64,000 bases of DNA from Eurosta solidaginis (lineage: Eukaryota > Arthropoda > Insecta > Diptera > Tephritidae). Position numbers and translations under genes: made by a program. Of this stretch, positions 22,275 to 33,600 are shown piece after piece; the stretch's first letter is position 1, and each line of letters starts with the position of its first letter. The DNA is taken from the NCBI RefSeq assembly GCF_040869045.1, contig NC_090322.1:177024672-177088671 (forward strand), in the 5' to 3' direction. Under the pieces are notes generated by a model, which did no database searches, was not told where the DNA came from, and was given only the letters and a program-made list of their open reading frames with translations.

Positions 22275-22696
22275 GGGGGACTCATGAAAGCATATAAACT
22301 TATAAGGTGTAAAATTATATCCATTTACACACGCTGTTATATGAACGCACCTAGTAATACTCTTGATAAACTTGATTGTTTATCAGCTGTATTATTGCCA
22401 AACAAAATTTTTTTGATTGTTATACAAATTAAAAAATGCCAAGATTAAGTGAAAAATCAAAACTAAAACACCTTTACTTGCTGATGTTGGAGATTTCTGA
22501 TGAAAATGCCTGCTGTAATGTCTGCAGGGTTGCATTCCTTTGAGTTTATCGCGTTTACGCAATGAAATGTGCGCGTAAATTTATACAAATTGTGTAAATG
22601 GTTTTTCATACAAAATTTGACAGCTCGTGCGTAAACTAGATAAATTTATACGTTTACACACTTTATAAGGCATTTATACGGTTACATGAGTCCCCC
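22275..22696. mobile_element. ~422-bp MITE (TIR GGGGGACTCATG), TA-flanked
   Basis: GGGGGACTCATGAAAGCATA at 22275 is mirrored by ...GGTTACATGAGTCCCCC ending 22696; inverted similarity extends about 45 bp (CTTATAAGGTGTAAA versus TTTACACACTTTATAAG). TA flanks both sides, though ATT also flanks if the end base is read as A. It is inserted in the hAT-type element of 18921-22845. Non-coding. Confidence 0.78.
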
Positions 22697-22853
22697 TATT
22701 GACAACATTTTCTTACTACACATAAAAGCTCCTAAGTTTTTTTTCATTCCATTCCATTCGTCTAACACCAACACGCTGATTTTGACAATCTGAACAAAAG
22801 TACGTTGTTGCTGTAGAGTTGAGCCAACCATATAGTTGAGCCATGAGTGCTAC

Positions 22854-23560
22854 CAACTCAAAAGTGGTTAGCTGTCAGAAAATCTACGAAAACGAAACGA
22901 ACAGAACTGCTATACGGATCAGAAATTCAACCAGATAAATATCAGGATCACAACGTTGTTGTTGCATGCATTTGCATGTTAAATTTCTATCCGTATCTGG
23001 TTCACGCGTCATTGGAACGTCACTAGTGTGTCATTTGCCGTCTTTCAGTGAGTTTTACAGCTCCGGCTCACGCTCAATTCTCACGGGAATGCTCTGGATC
23101 ATTGAGAGGCTTGAGAAGCAGATGTCGTGAAATTTTCGCACACGTGAAATGTGATAGGCAGATGTCGCCGCTGTTTTTCATTTAACTCATACAGCGAAAG
23201 GCTAAGCAGCGACATCTATTTTTGCAAAAGTAGGTATATTAAAGGCCGCGGTGCCAACCTAAAAAGAAGTAATTAACAAATTATCTGGTTCACAAATTGA
23301 ACCAGACTTCTATCTGGATTTATCTGGCTCAAATCGTTGTTGTTGCATTTACATGCAAAATTGTTTATCTGGCTCAGGATTTTGCCACCGGATGATAGCT
23401 ATCAGAGCTGTTCTTTGCTTATTGGTATGGTTTCGGTATTTGTAGTCAGTCGGTGTGTGATATTTTTGACTTAGTTGTATCAAAAATATATTTTAATGTC
23501 TTTATCGGCTTATGGGCTATTTTTACATCTTCTCTATTATAGAAATTCGACTTCGCTAAG
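22854..23560. other. Repeat-like spacer inside the Penelope-like copy
   Basis: No coding signal. Two related blocks are visible at about 22925-23005 and 23280-23385, sharing ATCTGGTTCA...CGTTGTTGTTGCAT..ACATGC, suggesting remnants of one further short repeat. Confidence 0.4.
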
Positions 23561-23565
23561 CGCTC

Positions 23566-24000
23566 TTACAAATTGGGTACATACACTACTGATTTGAATA
23601 TTTTTGGTTTAACGGCTTTATCTTCAGTATTTTCCAATGTGCATTTTCTTAATAGCGTTTTTATGATTTTATCAGGAAAACTATTCTTTTCTAAAAGTAC
23701 TTTTTCTTTTTCTTTAATTTCTGTGTGGTAAGTGTCATCTAATATTTTTAACATTCTTAATATACAGCCCATTGCTGTATTGATTATCATCGTACTTAGA
23801 TCTTAGGAGTAAAAATTAACTGTTCGTCCATAAGATATATGTTTCTTATACCACTTTAACTTCAATTCATTTCCATCTCGGATAACAATTGAGTCAAGGT
23901 AAGGTAATTTACCTTCGTCTTCGAGTTCCGTTGTAAATTGTATGTTTTTATTAAAGGCATTGAGAGAGTTTGAAGTTGGTGATCTGAAGACGATTAGCAT
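23566..24000 (-). pseudogene. Penelope-like reverse transcriptase, C-terminal fragment
   Basis: The minus-strand frame 24000-23803 reads FNKNIQFTTELEDEGKLPYL then DSIVIRD...LKWYKKHISYGRTVNFYS, the 'i.FT.E.E..g.lPFLD..v.R.......vYRK.T.t..ylny.S' pattern of Penelope-like RTs. After a stop and small frame break it continues at 23790-23566 (MIINTAMGCILRML, ... NSFPDKIIKTLLRKC), matching the following conserved region (R...L...I..IL..N.YP...I). The catalytic palm motifs upstream are missing because the right terminal repeat follows immediately. Confidence 0.78.
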
Positions 24001-24080
24001 GTGTAATCGAAATGTATTCGGAACAAAATAAATAAAACTTGTGTTTTAATTTATGATCCACGGACCTCAAGCCGGCTTAA
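23975..24080. repeat. Right inverted terminal repeat of the Penelope-like element
   Basis: The reverse complement reads TTAAGCCGGCTTGAGGTCC...CATAAATTAAAACACAAGTT...ATTTCGATTACA...ATCGTCTTCAGA, matching 18194-18298. The inner end overlaps the start of the RT fragment, so this copy is 5'-deleted up to its terminal repeat. Confidence 0.6.
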
Positions 24081-24422
24081 TACATACATATCAACATAGT
24101 TATGTCAAATACAAAATCGATTTTGAAATGCGTATACATAAAAATGCTTAGCGCTTTTTTAGTGATTTTGAATTAGCTTGAAAATATTTAACTCTTTCCA
24201 GGTCATTTCACCCATTTCTAGCTTCAAACACTGACTAATAGACCCGGTGCAGGACTACATATTATTACTACATTATTATTATTATTAATACATATTATTA
24301 TTATACAGTAAGCACATTATTTTATTAAAAACAAACAAATTGCACGTAAACATATCCGTACCACCGGAAACGATGGGTACCGGTGTGTCTACGTAACATT
24401 TTTTTTAATTATACATATGTGC

Positions 24423-24430
24423 TATAAAAG
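24423..24430 (+). promoter_or_regulatory. Putative TATA box of the hexosaminidase gene
   Basis: TATAAAAG lies 174 bp upstream of the predicted ATG (24604), in non-repetitive DNA between the Penelope-like copy and the first exon. A start site near 24450-24460 would give a 5' leader of about 150 nt. It is positional evidence only; an upstream non-coding exon cannot be excluded. Confidence 0.4.
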
Positions 24431-24603
24431 AGAGCTATATACAAGTAAAGGTAGATAAGCCTGTTAAAAGTATCAAACTTTGAAAACCACGAATATTTTT
24501 TTAATGATTTTTAACTGAAAAATACTAAAACATCAAAGTGTAACATTTATAGTTTTTAGCAAAGTATTACGGAAAATAATTACACACTCCGGCATAAATA
24601 ACA

Positions 24604-27600
24604 ATGTCCATTTTAAATAATTTGTTCGAGTTCGCAGTTGTTCTATTGTTCCTAGTTGCCACGGTTCAAACACAAAGCGAAAGGTTTGTATGATTTAAAA
24701 TATAATACATTTTCGAATTTATTTAGTCAGTAAGTTTTGGAATTTAGTGACTTTATTTGTTAATTTAACACTCAGTAGAATGTGCACTAGACTGGGTCGA
24801 TTTATTAACCGATATCGCGCCATCGATTTTTCGATAGGATATGGGCTCAGGAAAAAAAGTTCCACTACGCATAAAAATAATGGCGCAAGGGTAAATTTTT
24901 CGACCAAAACACTCCCCAAAACCCAAAAATATTTTCTGAAGTGTTATCGCCAACGTTTTTACAACAGTTTTTTGAAAAAAAAAAAAAAATATTTTTTGGG
25001 TTTGGGGAGTGTTTTGGTCGAAAAATTTACACTGTCGCCATTTTTTTTCGCAGGCTCGAAAATTTTTTTGTTTGGGTATGCGTAGTGGAACTTTTTTTCC
25101 TGACCCCAAATCCTATCGAAATATCGATGGCGCGAAATCGGTTAACTTTCGTCCATACAAATCGACCCAGGTTAATGTACACAGAATACAAATCTATAGA
25201 CGCTATCGAGTAATTATTAAAAATTCGGGAAAAATTTAAACAACACGACATCAGTACGGACAAAGCGACAGCTGTTTCGATTATGCCTTATAAATCTTTT
25301 CAAAGCCTTTTCTCCCGAGAATGGAATTTGAGCCCGCACTCCTGCCATGATGGGACTGTTTACAAACGCATCCGACCATCACCACGTCTTGCTGCTATAC
25401 AACTTTTTCCCACTTGCCTTCTGCTTCATTTATTTATACTTTCATATAGAACATTATTTTTCCTTTGTTGTATATAATTTACTGTTTTTCTGCTGGCTCG
25501 AGGTCTTAATAAAACGCAATTGTTTTTTATACCCATATATTTCGGTTACTCCACGGCAGAGCTGTAAAAGTGTGCAATCATTTGAAATTTTAAATCATTG
25601 ATTTAAGAATGCTGTTTCTTCATTCTTTCATTCCTTGTTAAGGAATGTGGCTTAAAAGTCAACCCATTCTTCATTCAGTAGTGGGAAAAAAAGAATGCAC
25701 TCTGGAACTCATTCGAAGAAAGAATGAAGTAATTGAATGAAACACAAACATTTTTTAACACAGAATAAGCATTCAAATGAATGCAGCCTTTGCTGAGTGT
25801 GCACACACTTTTCTAGTACCAATCAGTTATGAAAAATGTCGTACATGCACAAAACCCGCTCAAATATCACATGGTTGCATTGAATTAAAGCCACTTCAAA
25901 ATATCTACACACAAATTTAATTATTGTTCGTAATGACCAGTTTTTTTCGATATTTAAATGGTAATAAAGCACAAAGAAGTTAACTGGAAAAGTATTCTTA
26001 TTGAAATTTTCTTAAAAATTTAATAATAAAAAAGCAAATGACAAAGATTTCAACATCCCTGTTCCGAAAATTATCATCGTTCTAAATAAGTGTTGCCAAT
26101 GTAGCATATAAAAGGCTTGCAGGAAAAAGTACTAATCTACATTTGAACGTCCTCAATTGTTGATTAAACAATTGAAAGATATATATTATAAAAGCTCTTA
26201 CTTTCCTTCATATAGATATTCTTCCTAGCGGTTTATGGTCAAATACTGTATAGATAATGGTTTGTGAGTTTCCAAATTGCAACAGCAATATACTATTTTT
26301 ATCTATTTTCTAAGAAAAATATTCTAAACACAATAGTTTGTAATTACAGTCATTTAAAGTAGGCTCTATAGGTAGTTGTAGCTTTGTTGATAGCAAAGAA
26401 AATTAACTTTGAATACCAATCTGCTCAAGTAAGATAGAATTCAACCTACAAATGCCATGCAAATAGGCTGAGAGACTAATGGTCCTTCTCAATCACTCGG
26501 GTCCTATATTTATATTCCGTCAAACACTGTCAAAACATCAGCTGTAAAAAACTGTAATCCGATGGAGCCAGTTAATCTCTTTGTCGGGAGGGAAATTAAT
26601 AACCACTGAAGAGTTTCTCCCAATGAAACATTTTTTTTTTTCGTGGCACATATTAAGGAAAACTGGGAAGGTGACTCAGGTGAATAGAAAAAGTCTGATT
26701 CGCTGTAGGACGATGCCATGGAATTAGACATATATTTATCGGAATTAGGAAGCTCCAACGAAATCGCCGATAGACCTATGTACTTTGATGTATTTAAATT
26801 TAAACGACTTAAACTCAAGTATCTGTTTTTATTATATTATCGGCAAAAAATATCCACAATTTACTCTATTTGGTCAATGCACAATGTGTTCATTTACAAT
26901 ATCCAATTTACTACAATAGCAAAATAAGTAGGACATATAGAACCATTTTGACATATAGAAAGAGAGCAATATATTGTCTTTGCGAAGATTAAAGAGAAAC
27001 TGAAAAGAAAGAAACATTTACTGGCATATTTCGATGATTTAAGGCAACTGCAGTTTCACCGTGTGATTCGCGGTTCGAATATCAGTGCAGCCTTTGATAA
27101 CATTCGAAATTGACTGATGATGATTATGTGGCGGTTTTCGAAAAGTTAAAATCGCAGTATGCCAGTAAATTTTCCTTTCTTTTCAAAAATAATGATTGAA
27201 TATTCAATTATTATAAGCCGGTGTTAGGCTCATGAATTTGAAAATATTAAACTACTTGAATAATTAGAAGGGGCTATTATTTGTATTGATAATTGTTATT
27301 TTTTTTTTTGATTTAACATATCTGATGACAATGAAAGTATACAAAAAAAGAACCCTGGGGAAAAAGTATTTGGTACTGAATGGAAAAAAGGGGTGCATTC
27401 ATTTCAAGTTTACATTCATTAAAGATTGGGAATGGTTCCTACATTCCCACCCTATATTGAATTATATTTTACCATTCAATAACACACACACTTTAGATTT
27501 GAGTTAAGGTATTTTGAGCCATTCAGGAATGGAAATTTATAATATGCAACCAATAAATCACAAATTTTTAAAAGAATGCTGAGAGAATGCATACTCAATT

Positions 27601-30600
27601 GATTCAATCTTTTTACAGCTCTGCTCCAAGGTAACCATCTTCAGGGTAAACTAACAATTAATTGTATGTTTTTAATTATGTTGGTATAAAAAACAATTGC
27701 GTTTTATTAAGACCTCGAGCCAGCAGAACAACAGTAAATCATAAAGTTTCTATGTTTGCTTATATGAAAGAAATGACATTAGCGGCAGTTCGTTTAGAAC
27801 AGGTTTTTTTGGTTACTATGCTGAGTAGAAGCAACACTTTACTTGTAATTGCAAAACGGGATTTACCCATTTATATAAGCATAATACAGTTTCGGCTTTC
27901 GCCCCGCCTACGCCAGGATCAGATATGATGATTTGAGTCAGAGTCCTTTCTTGAGAAGGATGAACAGCCTTAGCATTATCTGTGGGCCTAGCCCGCCTTC
28001 TCTAAAATAAGTTATGAGGCTTTTATGTGTTAGGCCAACAGCTGAGTCAATAAAGACCTCACATATATGGACACATTCATCCCATACTGTTATCAGAACT
28101 TGTTTGACAACCAAAGCGAAAAACCCCAATTAGGTACCAGGACTTATGTACATATGTTATAAAACAAGGAGAAAGAACCTGGCAAATACTGGAACTTTTC
28201 CATTACCTAGCCTAATTGCTGCCTCGAAATCTGGTAACTCTGTCGCCATCGCGTGCGCAGGACACGAACACAACACGTGCTCAATCGTTTCTTCCTACAG
28301 CCCGCATTTCCGGTTACTTTTATTTATAAGCATGTGACGTCAGAAGGCTGGACAAGTTATTATGCCCTTCATCAGCCTTAACACTTCTCCCTTTAGAGAT
28401 GTGAGCAACTTTGTAGGTATCATATTGTAAGATATGGCATGCTCGCGCCTCTTTCCACGCCTTTCCGTCTTGATGGATACGCAACTCCCCTCTCCTTTCG
28501 ATTTCTTCAAAGCGGATTTAGACAACTACCGTCATCTAATCGAGTGCAGCACCATTCATTGTCAATTCATCAGCCTTTTCATTACCTTCTGTCCCTTAGT
28601 AACCTGGAACCCAGTATAGATGTATGGTCCGGCCTGATCTAAGTTTCATTAATGATTTTTTACATACATATATACTCAGTACTGTTTTTTGCACGTGTTT
28701 CGCATGTCCTACAAAATAAGAGAAAAATTTATGAAAAATCTTACCACACAGCTAAAAGTTTAACGTTGCTATTACAGTAGTTCGAGAGAAGATACTGATT
28801 TCAGATTACCTCCCTTTTGTGATGAGTGAAATCATGGCAGGGACAAAGTAGAAGGTAAGCATAGGAATGTGGCCTTAGGTTTCATCATAAAAAGACGGAT
28901 TTACCTCTTTTCACTAAGACGTGCACGCCACCTACCCTTAAAGTGACATAACATGCAAAACGGTCTTTGTTAGACTACTTTGAAAGTACTTCACAATAAC
29001 ACTTATACTTCACAACCAATAGCGTGCTTAAATCAAAACTGATTACTGACTACTGACGTAAAGTGTCGAAGATTATGGGTAGATCTTACAACCTTAGACT
29101 AACACAGTTGCTCCTATCATTAAAAAGAGAGGACTGTAGACTCATGACGGGTATTCTGACTGGACACTGCCTTCTGGCGTCACATGCCTTTAAACTAGGC
29201 TTGGTCAGTGATAGCAGATGTAGGAAGTGCGGGTTGGAGGAGGAAACGATCGAGCACGTTCTGTGCTCGTGCCCTGCACTTGCCAGGCTAAGACTCCAGC
29301 TATTAAGAGTGATACAGCTGTCAGATCTAGAAGCAGCAAGTGGCTTAAGTCCTAGGAAGCTTCTAGTATTTGCCAAGAGGACGGAGTTATTTTATAACAT
29401 AGGTCCTGGTTTTTGATAGGGTTTTTCAGTTTGGTCGTTAAAACAAACTTCTGGTAACACTACGGACTCAATCAGTCTTTGTGAGGTCCTCATGGACCGG
29501 CCAGTTCAACCTACCTACCTACCTACTGACTACTCAGCTTGTGCTGCTTTTATACTCTCTGTTGCCTTGTCCACATATTTCTCCAAATGTCTAGACTTTT
29601 GTTCTTCTGAAATGTCCTACTTGGTTACCAGCTATATGTGTCTGTATTTGTAGTTAATAGCCTCTCGCATAGCCATATGCGTGTGTATATGTGAGTACTA
29701 CTTCGGCTGATGATTACATCTGTGTGTGAGTTATCTCTTCGTTGCCTTGTATGTATTTGGTAAATGATGATTAATATGTTTATGCAGCTTGCTTTAATGT
29801 TTTTGTTGTTGTGCATTTATTTAGTGATGTGAAGATCCGCCAGACTATTTTATTTCGACTATGACTACGAGCCAGTATATCTAATTGTGATCTTCAATGC
29901 GCTAGTGAGATTAAGAACCTTGGCGTAATCTTTGATACAAAATTTCCCTATAACAACCATATAAATTACACAACTTCTAAGTCATAATCCATGCTTGGTT
30001 TTGTTAGACGCAATAGCTCGAAATTTACAGACCCCTATATGATCAAACTGCTCTATACCTCTTTTATCAGGTCTCATTTAGCATATGCTGCTTTTATTTG
30101 AATAACAAGTAATCTTGCAGCTATTGAGAGAAAGTTTTTCTTAAATACGTCCTTCGGCCGTTAAACTTCTCGGAACCCATCCCTTCTTATTCGGCTCGTC
30201 TTATGTTCTTAAGTTTGAATTCTCTTGAAAGTCGTAGATCCATACATTGCTTATCCTTCACGTATATATTATTAATGGGTTCAGTAACTGCCCATATTTG
30301 TTGGAAAAGATTCATGTTAATGTTCAATTCCTCCGGAATTTTTATCCTATCTATGTTGATAACTTTAGAACCAATATGCAAATAATGCCCCCATTAATCG
30401 CGCTATTCGTGAGTTTAACTCGGTCAGTAGTACAGTTCATCTGGACTTGTCGCTCCCTAAAAATATTTGTCCCCGGTGCAAGAAAACCTCACTACGCCAC
30501 TGCTACTCGACTAGTCGAATAGCCGATTAATACATTGTAAACAACAGCACTATTCCAAAGGCAGCTCTTCAAAAAATTAAAAGTGATAAATTAAACAGGT

Positions 30601-33600
30601 ACGCCTAAAATATTATCTAATCTAGTAATGCAGCACATGTATTTGTATGAATTTTGTCATAATTAGCCTCATCGGGTTTCGATTCGGCTCTAACCTCAAA
30701 AAATGCTCAATTGCCAGACATTTTTTCCCGTTTGTTTTTAGGGGTTCAGATTCAGTGCATCAAAATGCATTTATAGCTTGTGATTACTTGGAAAACTGGG
30801 AAACGACTTTTTTACTTATGTATAAGCCAGTCGTGTTTTGCACATAATCAAATAATTGTATTCCCTTTTTTACCACAAAAAAGCCCACAATGGATTTGCG
30901 ATTCTACAGATTCCTGCCTTATCGACAACGCTGCAAATATAGGAGATGTGAAGCGTTTCGAAAGTCAAAATGATTGTCGACTATCATGTGGCAAATATGG
31001 TGCAATTTGGCCGATACCCACTGTGGAATGCAGCATATCAAACGAACGAATACGTTTCGATCCGTGGAAAGTGAGATTTAATGTAGTAGCACCGGATGCA
31101 GCAAGTACGCAATATGTACGTGAATCAAATCGAATATTTGTAAGCAACATATTGAAAGACTGTGTAAGAAACTGTTCACTGCCTAATAGCAAAGAGGTGC
31201 TCGTCAAAACGAGAGTCAGCTCTAATAGTTTGGTGTTGGATTGGGGTACGAATGAGACCTACACGCTGAGCTTACGAACAACAGGTGAGTTGAACATATA
31301 CATTACATAGATATGTATGTATGTATGAAGTTAGATTTTGAATTTTCAATGTTCCATTTTTTATTTAGATATGGCTACCTTTGTTGAAGTCAAAGCTCAG
31401 ACTGTCTACGGTGCTAGACATGCGTTGGAGACGCTAAGCAATCTTATTACCGGTAGCAAAGAGTAAGTAAGATATATATTTCTAAGTTTTGAGTTCGGTC
31501 AAAGTAAATTAGGGAAACGGGTTCGGGGCAGGTTGTCGTACGTAGCAAAAGCGAATTCAGTCCCAGGTGGTTTTATCCCATCAGCTGATTGCTTCTTCTT
31601 GATTATTATTCATACAGCGCCTTGTACTTTAATATGTCAGTTAATCGAAATCAATGTTAAATTTCTTTTGTTTTGACATTCTTCTACACGACGAACTGGG
31701 GTGAGTTCTTTGCAAGCGAATGCATACCACAAGGCGAATCTATACCAGGTGGTGGCAAAGCGAATTCAACCAATTCGCCGTGCGGATGAATGTCAAGTGA
31801 AAAGAAAATTTTCATTGATTTCGATTAGCTGACATATTGTAGTACAAGGCGTTGTATGCGGCGAATTGGTTGAATTCGTCTTGCCACCACCTGGTACGGA
31901 TTCGCCATGGCCACCACTTTATAGATTCGCCTTATATGTAGCTTAATCTTAATTGTGCGAATACGCCAACTTCCTTTGGTTGAGTTCGCAACATGAGGGG
32001 AAAACTGTCGTCAGTTGTCGCAGACATACTTAAAAAAACTTGTCCGAATTCGAATATTTTGCGATCAACTTTTAGGTAACTTCCCTTTGAGCTAGAGACT
32101 TAGGCTTTGTGCTTAGTGTTCTATTGAAATTCAAAAATTAAGAAAAAATGTTTTAAAAATTTATTCATAGCTGTAAAACATTGCTATCCAATATAAAATA
32201 GCCTCTCATTAAGGTAGAAACTTGAAACATTATACTTAATTCAGGGAACCGAGATATTTTAAGAAAAATATAAAATAAAAAGATGATAAAAAAATTTTAA
32301 GGACTACCTTTAAATAAATGGACCAAAAAATAAAAGGCAATTTTTCCTTTAATACAGACATAGTCTTGTTGAATTTTGAATAAAAAACTTTCAACAATAG
32401 CATAGAATTTTGGGATTTAAAACTATAAAGGTGGGTCGCAATCTTTCAATTTAAGCCAAACCATGTACTTGGGATTAACTAATTGATTATTTAAAATTTA
32501 AGCACGCGCTCTACCTTTATAATTTCAAATCCCAAAATTCTTTTACAAGAGCTATTGTTAAAGTTTTTTAGTCAAAATTCAACAAGACTATGTCTGTATT
32601 AAAGGAAAAATTGCCTTCTATTTTTTGGTCCATTTATATAAAAGTAGTCCTTAAAATTTTTTTATCATTTTATTTTCAATTTTTTAGCAGTGCCTACAAA
32701 ATGGTAATTGCAACTTTGATTAGTAATTTAAGTAATTCCTAAGTGAAAATTCTTATATTTATTTATTTGTTCAAAATAGCATAGTTGGAGGATGGAGCCG
32801 TGTGTAGAAGTCCACGAAAGTGGGGAAAGCTTCTGACCTCCATTCACCTGGGAATGGCCAGAGCGATTCTTTTGCATGCGGTTCAAGCAGCTCACTACTG
32901 CCGGTCGCTTGCGGCCATGTATCCTCTGGGTAGCCGCTAAACATCCGTTTAGCGGTGAGCTAATGTGAGAAGGCGACAACCTGGCTAGGCCGCTCTAACA
33001 TAATCGGTTTAAGGGCTAGCCGGGGGAGATCTCATCGGCAGCGTCTGTACACCTCTAGGTGCGGCTGCAAGCGGGCGTCTGTCTTGGAGCAAGCGGCTCG
33101 CTATATAAACGTGCAAGTAATATTTTCACCCCCGCTGAGCGGGTTGTGCGCTGGGCTTGGGACCCGCCACGTAAAAGCATACTCCAAAGAAATATAACAA
33201 CAAGCCTCGGATAAATACACTCTCTATTGATGACGACCATGGCAAACGTTTGAAGGACAATGAATTGAGGGCATGCACCTGGAATGTCCGCTCCCTGAAT
33301 GGGATTGGTGCAGATGCCCGGCTGGTTGATGTCCTCGTCAAAGCAAAATCTGACATCACCGCCATCCAAGAAATGCGTTGGACGAAGCAAGGAAGAAAGA
33401 AGATCAAAAATTGTGACATCTATTGGAGTGGCCATACGAATAAGCGCAGTTTCGGCGTCGGATTCGTGGTGGGAGAGAGACTTTGTCGCCAAGTGCTGGC
33501 GTTCACGCCTGTGGACGATCGTCTCGCCGCTATCCGAATAAAAGCAAAATTTTTTAATATATCATTAATCTGCGCCCATGCGCCGACAGAGGAAAAAGAC

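Larger units (their letters stand above)
18921..22845. mobile_element. hAT-type non-autonomous element with perfect 8-bp TSD
   Basis: The ends are CATGGCGCAACTATATGG... (18921) and its mirror ...CCATATAGTTGAGCCATG (ending 22845), sharing about 25 bp of terminal inverted repeat. The flanking octamers are identical: AGTGCTAC at 18913-18920 and at 22846-22853, as hAT transposases produce. Most of its present length is nested DNA: the DINE-1-like element (18973-22217) and a MITE (22275-22696). Its own sequence is about 250 bp and non-coding. Confidence 0.88.

Noticed and set aside
24747..25263. Several 70-110-codon frames on both strands
   Set aside because: They mirror each other across the 24792-25170 palindrome and carry homopolymer-rich translations.
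27050..27110. tRNA-like GGTTCGAAT segment
   Set aside because: Only a B-box-like word; no A box or cloverleaf, and it lies inside a MITE.
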